64,000 nucleotides of DNA from Belnapia moabensis DSM 16746. GTDB taxonomy: Bacteria > Pseudomonadota > Alphaproteobacteria > Acetobacterales > Acetobacteraceae. The notes under the pieces were generated by a model. That model saw nothing but the letters and a program-made list of their open reading frames with translations, was not told the DNA's origin and searched no databases. Position 1 is the stretch's first letter. Each line of letters opens with the position of its first letter. Location: contig NZ_JQKB01000004.1 in NCBI RefSeq assembly GCF_000745835.1, forward strand, positions 62,001-126,000, read 5' to 3'. Below, piece by piece: positions 24,616-33,011 of the stretch. The translations under genes were made by a program, and so were the position numbers.

Positions 24616-24660
24616 GGGGGAAGCTTTCCCCCCGGCGGGGGTTCGGGGGCAGAGCCCCCG
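24616..24660. terminator. Tandem hairpins between convergent genes
   Basis: Two perfect inverted repeats lie between the amidase and dctM stops: GGGGGAA/TTCCCCC with loop GCT (24616-24632), and CGGGGGC/GCCCCCG with loop AGA (24644-24660). Neither is followed by a T-run, so they are either factor-dependent or a bidirectional terminator. Their position between converging genes supports a termination role. Confidence 0.55.
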
Positions 24661-24662
24661 CC

Positions 24663-26078
24663 TTACCGGAACACCGGCGGCGCGTCATCCTCCGGCAGGT
24701 CGGGCAGCGGCACCTCGATCCGCACCGTGCTCGGATCCACGCCCGTGCCCTTGTCGATCCAGTAGGTCACGCTCTGCGGCCAGAAGATGACGATGGCGAC
24801 GAGCACCAGCTGCAACCCGACCCACGGAATGGCGCCCCAGTAGATGTCGCTGCTGCGGACCTCCTTCGGAGCGATGCCGCGCAGGTAGAAGAGCGCGAAG
24901 CCGAAGGGCGGATGCATGAAGCTGGTCTGCATGTTCACGCAGATCAACACGCCGAACCAGACGAGATCGATGCCGAGCTTGGCCGCGACCGGGGCCAGCA
25001 GCGGGACGACGATGAAGGCGATCTCGAAGAAGTCGAGGAAGAAGGCCAGGAAGAAAATGAAGATGTTGACCGCGATGAGGAAGCCGGTCGCCCCGCCCGG
25101 CAGCTGCATCAGCATGTGCTCGATCCAGAGCGAGCCGTCGACGCCCTGGAAGACCAAGCTGAACACCGTCGCGCCGATCAGGATGAAGATCACCATGGCG
25201 GTGATCCGCATGGTGTTCTCCATCGCCTGGCGCAGCAGCGGCCAGGTGAAGCGACCATTGACCCAGGCGAGGCCGATGGCGCCGACCGCGCCCATCGCAC
25301 CCGCCTCGGTCGGCGTTGCGAGGCCAAGGAAAATGGTGCCGAGGACGAGGAAGATCAGCACGATGGAGGGCACCATGCCCTTCGCCACGCGCCAGATCAG
25401 CGGCCAGCCGCGCTGCGTCAGCGCCTCGTCCGGCAGCGCCGGCACCTTGTGGGGGGCGAAGATGCTGACGCCCACGATGAAGAGGATGAAGAGAAGGATC
25501 TGGAGGATGGATGGCCCGATGGCGCCGGCATACATGTCGCCGACAGACTTGCCGAGCTGGTCGCCGAGGACGATCAGCACGAGCGAGGGCGGGATCACCT
25601 GGGTGATGGTGCCGGAGGCCGCGATCACGCCCGTGGCGATCCGCATGTCGTAGCCATATTTCATCATGATGGGCAGCGAGATCATGCCCATGGCGATGAC
25701 CGAGGCGGCAACCGTGCCGGTGATGGCGCCGAGCACCGCGCCGACCAGGATGACGGCATAGGCGAGGCCGCCCGGAATCTTGCCGAAGAGCTGGCCGGTG
25801 CCTTCCAGCAGGTCCTCGGCGAGGCCGCACCGTTCGAGGATGGCGCCCATCAGCGTGAAGAAGGGGATCGAGAGGAGCAGATCGTTCTGCACGATCCCGA
25901 AGACCCGCAGCGGCAGGTTGCCGAGATAGGCCGGGGTGAAGAAGCCGAGCTCAATCGAGAGGAAGCCGAAGAACAGCCCGGTCGCGGCCAGGCTGAAGGC
26001 GACCGGGAAGCCGATCAGCAGGAAGACGACCAGCCCGCCGAACATCAGCGGGGCCATCACGTCCATGTCGAGGGTCAT
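24663..26078 (-). CDS. dctM: TRAP transporter large permease DctM
   Basis: A 471-residue polytopic inner-membrane protein with about 12 helices, the transport subunit of a tripartite ATP-independent periplasmic (TRAP) importer that uses a Na+ or H+ gradient. Family landmarks include SIPFFTLMGAILERCG, GAVLGAITGTVAASVIAMG, ASGTITQVIPPSLVLIVLG and a second repeat with LDFFEIAFIVVPLLAP and MQTSFMHPPFGFALFY. The 26-residue tail after YWIDKGTG is acidic and Pro-rich. It is the last gene of the three-gene operon dctP-dctQ-dctM. The large-subunit type with FMHPPFG is common among 2-oxoacid/mannitol-type TRAP systems. Confidence 0.93.
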   Translation of the reverse strand: MTLDMDVMAPLMFGGLVVFLLIGFPVAFSLAATGLFFGFLSIELGFFTPAYLGNLPLRVFGIVQNDLLLSIPFFTLMGAILERCGLAEDLLEGTGQLFGKIPGGLAYAVILVGAVLGAITGTVAASVIAMGMISLPIMMKYGYDMRIATGVIAASGTITQVIPPSLVLIVLGDQLGKSVGDMYAGAIGPSILQILLFILFIVGVSIFAPHKVPALPDEALTQRGWPLIWRVAKGMVPSIVLIFLVLGTIFLGLATPTEAGAMGAVGAIGLAWVNGRFTWPLLRQAMENTMRITAMVIFILIGATVFSLVFQGVDGSLWIEHMLMQLPGGATGFLIAVNIFIFFLAFFLDFFEIAFIVVPLLAPVAAKLGIDLVWFGVLICVNMQTSFMHPPFGFALFYLRGIAPKEVRSSDIYWGAIPWVGLQLVLVAIVIFWPQSVTYWIDKGTGVDPSTVRIEVPLPDLPEDDAPPVFR

Positions 26079-26097
26079 AGGATCTGTCGGTCCTGGT

Positions 26098-26646
26098 TCA
26101 CTGCTCGGGGCGGTGGTACTCGACCACCACCTCGGCCGCCGGGCGGATGCCGCGCAACAGGGCGATGCGCTTGATGAGTTCCGAGAAGCCCTGCAAGGTC
26201 AGCAGCACGAAGCCGATGGGCAGCAGCAGCTTCACCGGCCAGCGGAGCAGGCCGCCGGCATTGGGGCTGCCCTCGTCGCGCACCCAGCTGTCGACGAAGA
26301 ATGGCCAGGTCATCCAGGCCAGCAGCATGACCGCCGGCAGCATGAAGAAGATGAAGCCGAAGACGTCGATCCAGAGCCGCGTCCGCTCCGAGACATTGCC
26401 GTAGAGCAGGTCGACGCGGACATGCTCGTTGCGGAACAGGGTGTAGGAGGCGCCGAGCAGCACGATGGCGCCGAAGAGGTACCACTGCACCTCCAACCAG
26501 GCATTGGAGCTGTAGGAGACGCCGTAGCGCACGAAGGCATTGCCGGCGCTGATGAGGCAGGCAAGCAGCACCGCCCAGTCGGCCAGCTTGCTGACGGCGG
26601 TGTTCAGCTTGTCGACGCCGCGGCTGAAGGCGATCAGTGGACCCAT
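26098..26646 (-). CDS. dctQ: TRAP transporter small permease DctQ
   Basis: A 182-residue membrane protein with four hydrophobic helices, the small permease subunit. The segment around LEVQWYLFGAIVLLGASYTLF with the following NEHVRVDLLYG is the DctQ signature. It has a long C-terminal cytoplasmic tail. The unit lies 24 bases after the stop of the binding-protein gene and 19 bases before dctM, consistent with one transcript. Large loops such as VDSWVRDEGSPNAGG are typical of the longer DctQ variants that pair with TakP-type binding proteins. Confidence 0.9.
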   Translation of the reverse strand: MGPLIAFSRGVDKLNTAVSKLADWAVLLACLISAGNAFVRYGVSYSSNAWLEVQWYLFGAIVLLGASYTLFRNEHVRVDLLYGNVSERTRLWIDVFGFIFFMLPAVMLLAWMTWPFFVDSWVRDEGSPNAGGLLRWPVKLLLPIGFVLLTLQGFSELIKRIALLRGIRPAAEVVVEYHRPEQ

Positions 26647-26670
26647 GAATAGCGGACTCCGCGGGCGCCG

Positions 26671-27771
26671 TCAGCGGCGCTGCTGCTGTTCCTGCGCCTG
26701 CATGAAGTAGCCGAAATTGTCAAAGCTGCTCTCGGCGACGCGGAACCACTGGTACTGCGAGTCGCGGAAGGCGCGCCAATGCTCGTAGACCTTCTTGAAA
26801 TTCGCGTTCTTCGCCGCAGTTTCGTCATACAGCTCGAAGGCGGCCTTGTAGCAGGCCTGCATCACCTCGCGCGGGAAGGCGCGAAGCTGGGTGCCGGCGC
26901 CGATCAGCCGGCGCAGCGCCTGCGGGTTCTGCACGTCGTACTTGGCCATGGTCTCGATGGTGCTGTCGCGGCAGGCGCTCTCCAGCGCCTCCTTGTAGAG
27001 CTGCGGCAGCTCCTCGTACTTCGCCTTCGCAATGTAGAAGGAGAGGTTGAGCGAGCCCTCCCACCAGCCCGGGTAGTAGTAGTAGGGCGCGACGCGGTTG
27101 AAGCCGAGTTTCTCGTCGTCATAGGGACCGATCCACTCGGCGGCGTCGATCGTGCCCTTCTCGAGCGCCGGGTAGATGTCGCCGCCGGCGATCTGCTGCG
27201 GCACCACGCCGAGCTTCTGCAGCACGTTGCCGGCGAAGCCGCCGACGCGGAATTTCAGGCCGGAGAGGTCCTGGACGCTCTTGATCTCCTTGCGGAACCA
27301 GCCGCCCATCTGGGCGCCGGTATTGCCCGCGGGCATGGAGACCATGTTGTAGCCCTCAAAGAACTCCTTGAGGACCTCGCGCCCGCCGCCGGCCTGCAGC
27401 CAGGCATTGATCTGGCGCATGTTGAGGCCGAAGGGCACGGCGCCGTCGAAGGCGAAGGTCGGGTCCTTGCCAACGAAATAGTAGCTGGCGGTGTGCGCCG
27501 ACTCGACCGTGCCGTTCTGCACCGCATCGGCGACGGCAAGGCCCGGGACCAGCTCGCCGGCGGCGAAGACGCGGATCTGGAACTTGTTGTCGGTCAGCGC
27601 CGCGACGCGCTTCGCCACATGCTCGCCCGCGCCGTAGATGGTATCGAGCGACTTGGGGAAGGAGGAGGCGCAGCGCCAGCGGACTTCCGGCATGACCTGG
27701 GCGATGGCGGGCGTGGCCAGGGCCAGCGTGCCGGCAGCGGCGGCACCGGCGAACAACCCTCGACGATCCAT
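26671..27771 (-). CDS. dctP: TRAP substrate-binding protein, TakP-like (2-oxoacid type)
   Basis: A 366-residue periplasmic binding protein. It has a Tat-like signal (MDRRGLFAGAAAAG, cleavage after ATPAIA), then a mature body that from my memory closely parallels Rhodobacter TakP, the 2-oxoacid binder: WRCASSFPKSLDTIYG, GNTGAQMGGWFRKEI, GLKFRVGGFAGNVLQKLGV, QQIAGGDIYPALEKGTIDA and GPYDDEKLGF. The conserved Arg of RVGG anchors the substrate carboxylate in TRAP receptors. ATG 27771 follows GGAAAG. TakP homology suggests pyruvate/2-oxobutyrate-like ligands, but other carboxylates are possible. Confidence 0.9.
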   Translation of the reverse strand: MDRRGLFAGAAAAGTLALATPAIAQVMPEVRWRCASSFPKSLDTIYGAGEHVAKRVAALTDNKFQIRVFAAGELVPGLAVADAVQNGTVESAHTASYYFVGKDPTFAFDGAVPFGLNMRQINAWLQAGGGREVLKEFFEGYNMVSMPAGNTGAQMGGWFRKEIKSVQDLSGLKFRVGGFAGNVLQKLGVVPQQIAGGDIYPALEKGTIDAAEWIGPYDDEKLGFNRVAPYYYYPGWWEGSLNLSFYIAKAKYEELPQLYKEALESACRDSTIETMAKYDVQNPQALRRLIGAGTQLRAFPREVMQACYKAAFELYDETAAKNANFKKVYEHWRAFRDSQYQWFRVAESSFDNFGYFMQAQEQQQRR

Positions 27772-27961
27772 GATCTTTCCCTGTTCCCTGGGACGAATCC
27801 TGATTTGGCGCCCAAGGCGCTCGGCCGCGTCTCTATCCTGTCGTTGCACGAAAGTTAAGGCACGATTTGCGGCTCCCCAGCCCAACCGGCGGAATGGCCC
27901 CTTCGCGCAGGTCGCGAGGCCGGGCTAGACTGCAGCCCGTGCAAGCCTCGCCCTGCCCCCT

Positions 27962-29956
27962 GTGCTGACGGCGCTCGCCCTCGGCCTTGTTGTTCTCGGC
28001 CTGCTGGCCCTGGCCGCCCTGGCGCCGATGGGCCGGCTGGCCGGGCCGGTGGTGCTGGGGGGCAGTGCCTTCCTCTCGGCCGGCTTCGCGCTGGCGGCGG
28101 GCGGGGCGCTCGCCCTCGGCCTGCCGGAGGGGGTGCTGGTGCTGCCCTTCGGCCCGGCCTGGGGCGGGATGACCCTGGCGCTCGACGGGCTTTCGGCCTG
28201 GTTCCTGCTGCTGCTGGGGCTGGCGGGGCTTGCGGCCTCGCTCTTCGCGCTGGGCAGTCCCGGACGGGGGCTGGTGGCTTGGCCGCTCTTCCTTGGCGGG
28301 ATGGGGCTTGCGCTGCTGGCGGCGGATGGCTTCACCCTGATCCTCGGCTTCGAGCTGATGTCGCTCGCCTCCTGGGCGCTGGTCGCGCTCGACCACCGGG
28401 AGGCCGGCAACCGGGAGGCGGCGCGGCTCTACCTCATCTTCGCGGCGTTCGCGGGTGTCTGCTTGGTGCCCGCCTTCGGCCTGCTCGGCGCGCTCGATTT
28501 CGCGGCGATCCGCGCCGCGCCACCGGAGGGCTGGCGGGCGGTCGCCATATTGGCGCTCGGGCTGGTCGGCGCCGGGGCCAAGGCGGGGCTGGTGCCGCTG
28601 CATCTCTGGCTGCCGCTCGCCCATCCGGCGGCGCCCACGCCGGTTTCGGCGCTGATGTCGGGGGTGATGACCAAGGTGGCGCTCTACGTGCTGGCGCGGC
28701 TGCTGCTCGACCTTTGCGGGCCGGTGCAGCCGGGCTGGTGGGGCATGCCGCTCCTGGCGATAGGTGCGGCCTCGGCGCTACTCGGCGCGCTCAGGGCCAA
28801 TCTTGAGGACGACACAAAGGTGGCGCTGGCCTGCTCGACCATCGAGAATGTCGGCCTGGTCACCATGGCGCTCGGCCTCGCCCTGCTGTTCCGGGCGGCG
28901 GATCTCGGGCCGATGGCGGCGCTGGCGGCCGGGGCTGCGCTGCTGCATGCCATGGCGCATGGACTGTTCAAGGCGCTGCTCTTCCTCGTTGCCGGCGCCG
29001 TGCAGCATGCGGCGGGCAGCCGGCGGCTGGACCGGCTGGGGGGACTGATCCACGCCATGCCGCTGACGGCGGTAGCGGCGCTTATCGGCCTCGGCGCCGC
29101 TGCCGCGCTGCCGCCGCTTTCCGGCTTCGCCAGCGAATGGCTGCTGCTTCAGGCGCTGCTTGGCGGCTGGCGTCTGGGCGAGATCGGCTTGCAGGTAGCG
29201 GCCGCCGCGGCACTGGCGCTGGCCGCCATGGCGGTGGCGCTGGCGGCGGCGGCGATGCTGCGGCTCTTCGGCCTTGCCTTCCTCGGCCGGCCGCGCAGCC
29301 CGCGCGGGGCGGGGGCGCGGGAGGCCAATCGCTTCGAGTTGGCGGGGATGGCTGTGCCGGCCGTGCTCACCGTCCTGGTCGGCCTTTTCCCTGGGCTGGC
29401 GCTGGCGCTCGCCGCGCCAGGCATCCGCGTTCTGGTGGGGCCGGCCGCGATGCCGCCGGTGGTTGGGCTGGCGATCGGGGCGGGGGAGGGACATTCGGCC
29501 TATGCGCCGCTGGTTGTCATCCTTCTGCTCGGCCTCGCCCTGGTCCTGCTCTGGGTGGTGGTGCGCCGGCATTCGCCGGCGGTGGCGGAGCGGGGGCCGG
29601 CTTGGAATGGCGGTTTCATCGACGCGCCGCCGGAATTCGTCTTCGGCGATCCGCTGAGCCAGCCCTCGGCGGCCGGCATGGCGCAGCCGCTGCGGCGGAT
29701 GCTGGGCGGCACGCTGCTCGCGGCGCGCGAGGCGGTGACGATGCCGCGTCCTGGCGATCCGCGCCCGGCGCGGCTGGAGGCGGGATTTGAGGATCGCGCC
29801 GCCCTTGCCTTGCCGACGCGCACGGCCCGGCTGCGGGATGCGGTCGCCGGGCAGGTGGAGCGTCTGCGCGGCCTGACCTTGCGCGGCTCGCTCTCACTCG
29901 GCTTCGCCACGCTGGTCGGGCTGCTGGCGCTGCTGGCCTGGCTGGAAGCGCGCTGA
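27962..29956 (+). CDS. Hydrogenase-4 subunit B-like (NuoL/M/N antiporter-like) protein
   Basis: A 664-residue, about 16-helix membrane protein of the complex-I/Mrp antiporter family, first gene of an Ehr-type operon. The Proton_antipo_M domain is evident: GFELMSLASWALVALDHRE, AGAKAGLVPLHLWLPLAHP (proton-channel Lys/His), TPVSALMSGVMTKVALYVL and LEDDTKVALACSTIENVGLV. It is expected to translocate ions when the soluble arm is oxidised or reduced. A C-terminal extension after the helices is about 100 residues long. GTG start; the start region overlaps no other gene. The next gene begins at the base after its stop. Confidence 0.88.
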   Translation: MLTALALGLVVLGLLALAALAPMGRLAGPVVLGGSAFLSAGFALAAGGALALGLPEGVLVLPFGPAWGGMTLALDGLSAWFLLLLGLAGLAASLFALGSPGRGLVAWPLFLGGMGLALLAADGFTLILGFELMSLASWALVALDHREAGNREAARLYLIFAAFAGVCLVPAFGLLGALDFAAIRAAPPEGWRAVAILALGLVGAGAKAGLVPLHLWLPLAHPAAPTPVSALMSGVMTKVALYVLARLLLDLCGPVQPGWWGMPLLAIGAASALLGALRANLEDDTKVALACSTIENVGLVTMALGLALLFRAADLGPMAALAAGAALLHAMAHGLFKALLFLVAGAVQHAAGSRRLDRLGGLIHAMPLTAVAALIGLGAAAALPPLSGFASEWLLLQALLGGWRLGEIGLQVAAAAALALAAMAVALAAAAMLRLFGLAFLGRPRSPRGAGAREANRFELAGMAVPAVLTVLVGLFPGLALALAAPGIRVLVGPAAMPPVVGLAIGAGEGHSAYAPLVVILLLGLALVLLWVVVRRHSPAVAERGPAWNGGFIDAPPEFVFGDPLSQPSAAGMAQPLRRMLGGTLLAAREAVTMPRPGDPRPARLEAGFEDRAALALPTRTARLRDAVAGQVERLRGLTLRGSLSLGFATLVGLLALLAWLEAR

Positions 29957-30916
29957 ATGGTGATTCTCGGCGCGGTCCTCACCCAGATCCTGCACATCGC
30001 CCTGATGCTGGCGGCACCGCCGCTGGTGGTTGGCCTCATCCGTTGGTTAAAGGCACGCATGAATGGGCGGCGCGGCGCCTCGCCCTTGCAGCCCTACCGC
30101 GACCTCGCGCGGCTGCTGCGGAAACGTCCGGTGCTGGCGGAGAATGCCTCGCTCGTCAGCGAGATGGCGCCCTATCTGGCACTGGCCGCGACGCTGGTCG
30201 CCGCGGCGCTGGTGCCGGGCTTCGCACAGGGGATGGCCTTCGCCCCCGTTGCCGACCTGGTGCTGGTGGCCGGGCTGCTGGCGCTGGCACGGATGGCGCT
30301 GGCGCTCAACGGCATGGATGCGGGCACTGCCTTCGGCGGCATGGGCGCGGCGCGGGAGATGAGCTTCGCCGTCTTCGCCGAGCCGGCGCTGCTGGTCTCG
30401 GCGCTGAGCTTCGCCATCCTCGCCGGCAGCACCAATCTCGACCAGATCGGCGCCAGCTTCCGCGACGGGGCGCTCGGTCTCCGCGTCTCGCTCGGGCTGG
30501 CGGCGGTGGCGATGGGGGCGGTAGCGCTGGCGGAGAATGCGCGCCTGCCGGTCGACAACCCGGCGACGCATCTCGAACTGACCATGGTGCACGAGGCGAT
30601 GCTGCTGGAGGCCTCGGGGCGGCACCTAGCGCTCTGGGACTATCAGGCGGCGCTGAAGCTGACCCTATGGCTGGCGCTCATCGCCGCGGTCTTCTTCCCC
30701 TTCGGCGCGGCGCCGGCGGGCAGCGGGCCGCTCGCCTGGCTGGTCGGGCTGCTCGCCTGGGTGGCGAAGATGGGCGGTTTCTGCCTGGCGCTCGCCGTCT
30801 TCGAGGGAGCGATCGCCAAGATGCGGGTCTTCCGCGTGCCGGAATTCCTCGGCGCGGCGCTGCTGCTGGCCCTGCTGGCGGCGGCGCTGCTCTTCGTCTC
30901 GACGGGGTTCGCCTGA
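29957..30916 (+). CDS. Hydrogenase-4 subunit C-like (NuoH-type) protein
   Basis: A 319-residue membrane protein of the NuoH/HyfC family with about eight helices, which links the soluble arm to the ion-pumping modules and forms the quinone-channel region in complex I. Diagnostic stretches are the cytosolic loop GRRGASPLQPYRDLARLL, FAEPALLVSALSFAIL and the charged motif LPVDNPATHLELTMVHEAM. The gene starts immediately after hyfB-like and shares a TGATG junction with hyfE-like. Family and position are secure; the electron acceptor is unknown. Confidence 0.88.
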   Translation: MVILGAVLTQILHIALMLAAPPLVVGLIRWLKARMNGRRGASPLQPYRDLARLLRKRPVLAENASLVSEMAPYLALAATLVAAALVPGFAQGMAFAPVADLVLVAGLLALARMALALNGMDAGTAFGGMGAAREMSFAVFAEPALLVSALSFAILAGSTNLDQIGASFRDGALGLRVSLGLAAVAMGAVALAENARLPVDNPATHLELTMVHEAMLLEASGRHLALWDYQAALKLTLWLALIAAVFFPFGAAPAGSGPLAWLVGLLAWVAKMGGFCLALAVFEGAIAKMRVFRVPEFLGAALLLALLAAALLFVSTGFA

Positions 30917-31584
30917 TGGGCTTCGGCCAGCTTCCCTACGACGTCGCCCATCTGCTGGGGGGCGGGATGCTGCTGCTCTCCTTCATGCTGCTGTACCAGC
31001 GGCGGGTCGCGGCGGTGGTGAGCGTGCTCGCCGCGCAGGGGGCGGTGCTCGCGCTGGCGGCGGCTTGGCAGGGCTTCGTGCAAGGGGCGCCGCAGCTCTA
31101 CCTCACCGCGTTGATCGCGGCGGTGGCGAAGGCGGGACTTATCCCGCTCGCCTTGCGCTGGATGATTCGGAGGCTCGCCCTGGCGCGCGGCGTTGACGCG
31201 GCGCTCGGCATCGGGCCGAGCCTGATGGCCGGGGTGGCGCTGGTGGCACTCGCCATCATGGTGGCGCTGCCGATCACCACCGGGGCGCAAGCGCTGGCGC
31301 GCGAGGACCTGGCCATCGCCCTCTCCGTCGTGCTGCTCGGGATGCTGATGATGATCACCCGGCGCAACGCCATCCTCCAGGTCGTCGGACTGATGAGCCT
31401 GGAGAACGGGCTGGTGCTCGCGGCCGTCGGCATCGCCGGCATGCCGCTGGTAGTCGAGCTCTCGATCGCTGCGCTGGTGATGCTGGTGCTGGTCGTGGCC
31501 GGCGTCGTCGTCTTCCAGATGCGGGAGCGGCTCGACAGCCTCGATACCCTCCTGCTGCATCCGCATCGTGGGGAGCCAGAGTGA
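30916..31584 (+). CDS. Hydrogenase-4 subunit E-like (NuoK-related) protein
   Basis: A 222-residue membrane protein with about seven helices related to HyfE/NuoK. The second half has the NuoK-like signature RRNAILQVVGLMSLENGLVLAA, in which the membrane Glu is conserved for proton transfer. The first half is a HyfE-type extension with ALIAAVAKAGLIPLALRWMI. The start ATG shares its A with the preceding stop (TGATG), and its own stop shares a base with the next start. Confidence 0.85.
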   Translation: MGFGQLPYDVAHLLGGGMLLLSFMLLYQRRVAAVVSVLAAQGAVLALAAAWQGFVQGAPQLYLTALIAAVAKAGLIPLALRWMIRRLALARGVDAALGIGPSLMAGVALVALAIMVALPITTGAQALAREDLAIALSVVLLGMLMMITRRNAILQVVGLMSLENGLVLAAVGIAGMPLVVELSIAALVMLVLVVAGVVVFQMRERLDSLDTLLLHPHRGEPE

Positions 31585-33011
31585 TGCCGCTCGCCTGGCT
31601 CCTCGTGCTGCTGCCCTGGGCCGGGGCGGCGGTGCTTGGCTTCCTGCCACGGGAGCGGGTGGCGGCGCTCGTCAACATCGGCGTCTCGGCAGCCGGTTTT
31701 CTGCTGTCCCTGCTGCTGCTCGCCGAGCCGCAGGGTGTGACCGGCTGGACGCGGCTCGATGCACTGAACCTGCCGTTGCTGCTGCTGTCCAGCGTTGTCG
31801 GGTTGACCACCTCCGTCTATTCGCTCGGCGCCATCGCCGCCGAGGGGCTCGATGCACGGCGGCTGCGCGCCTTCCATGTCGCCTTCCAGCTCTTCATGGG
31901 CGCGCAGGCCCTGGCCCTGCTCGCCGACAATCTCGGCGTGATGTGGGTGGCGGTCGAGATCGCGACCTTGGCCAGCGTGCTGATGGTCGGGCTGCACGGC
32001 ACGCCGGCGGCGATCGAGGCGGCGTGGAAATTCTTTATCCTCTGCGGTGTCGGCATCGCCCTCGCGCTGCTCGGAACCATCATCCTTGGACTCGCCGCGC
32101 AGGCGGTGCCGGGCGAGGGGGAGGCGCTGTCCTGGGCCGCACTGCTTGCGTCAGCGCCGCGCTGCGACCCGGGCGTGCTGAACCTTGCCTTCGTCTTCCT
32201 CCTGGTCGGCTACGGCACCAAGGCCGGGCTCGTGCCGCTGCATGCCTGGCTGCCGGATGCGGAGGCCGAGGGGCCGATCGCCATCTCCGCCGTGCTCTCC
32301 GGCCTGCTGCTGAACGCGGCGCTGCATGCGGTGCTGCGGGTGAAAGCGATCGTGGGGGCCAATGCGGAGACGGTGCCGCCGGGGGCGCTCCTGCTGGCCT
32401 TCGGCCTCGCCTCGGTGCTGGTCGCGGGTTTTGCGCTCTGGCGCAGGCGGGATGCGCGGCGCTTCTTCGCCTGGAGCAGCATCCTGCATATGGGCCTGGC
32501 CGCCACGGGCTTCGGCTTCGGCGGCGTGGCGGGCAACCTCGCCGGGCTGCTGCACATGCTCGGGCATTCGCTGGCGAAGTCGGCGGTGTTCTTCGGCATC
32601 GGCGCGGCGGTGCGGCTGCGCGGCTCCCAGCGGATCGCGGATCTCGGCGGGCTTTGCACAACCGTGCCGGCGCTCGGCTGGGCGCTGGCGATCAGCATCG
32701 CGGCCGTGGCGGGCCTGCCGCCCTTTGCCCTCTTCGCCAGCGAATACCTGTTGGTGACGGAGGCGGCGGCGCAGCACCCTTGGGCGATCCTGCCCCTCGG
32801 CCTCGGCCTGCTGGTAGCGGTGGCGGCGAAGGTGCAGACCTTGCAGGCGCTCTGCTTCTGCGATCCGCCGGCGGATCGCACGACCGGGCGGGTGGATTGG
32901 ACCAGCCTCGGCCCGATCTGGGCGCATCTGGTGCTGGCGCTGCTGCTCGGCGTCGCGCTGCCGGGACCGCTGCGGTCGATGCTCGGCGAAGCGGCGGGGG
33001 TGGGGGGATGA
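31584..33011 (+). CDS. Hydrogenase-4 subunit F-like (NuoL/M antiporter-like) protein
   Basis: A 475-residue antiporter-like membrane protein of the HyfF/NuoM type with about 14 helices. Key residues are in WVAVEIATLASVLMVGLHG (channel Glu), GYGTKAGLVPLHAWLPDAEAEGP (Lys and His), and RRFFAWSSILHMGLAATGF. The ATG at 31584 makes the usual TGATG junction; a GTG one codon upstream (31581) is an alternative. With HyfB-like it gives the complex two predicted ion-pumping units. The last residues (TVxx tail) are short and the gene's stop overlaps the large-subunit start. Confidence 0.87.
   Translation: MPLAWLLVLLPWAGAAVLGFLPRERVAALVNIGVSAAGFLLSLLLLAEPQGVTGWTRLDALNLPLLLLSSVVGLTTSVYSLGAIAAEGLDARRLRAFHVAFQLFMGAQALALLADNLGVMWVAVEIATLASVLMVGLHGTPAAIEAAWKFFILCGVGIALALLGTIILGLAAQAVPGEGEALSWAALLASAPRCDPGVLNLAFVFLLVGYGTKAGLVPLHAWLPDAEAEGPIAISAVLSGLLLNAALHAVLRVKAIVGANAETVPPGALLLAFGLASVLVAGFALWRRRDARRFFAWSSILHMGLAATGFGFGGVAGNLAGLLHMLGHSLAKSAVFFGIGAAVRLRGSQRIADLGGLCTTVPALGWALAISIAAVAGLPPFALFASEYLLVTEAAAQHPWAILPLGLGLLVAVAAKVQTLQALCFCDPPADRTTGRVDWTSLGPIWAHLVLALLLGVALPGPLRSMLGEAAGVGG

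Noticed and set aside
27800-27961. A sigma-54-like GGCACG...TTGC sequence upstream of the hyfB-like gene
   Set aside because: The GG and GC dinucleotides are 8 bases apart in place of the obligatory 10, so it does not fit the -24/-12 rule.
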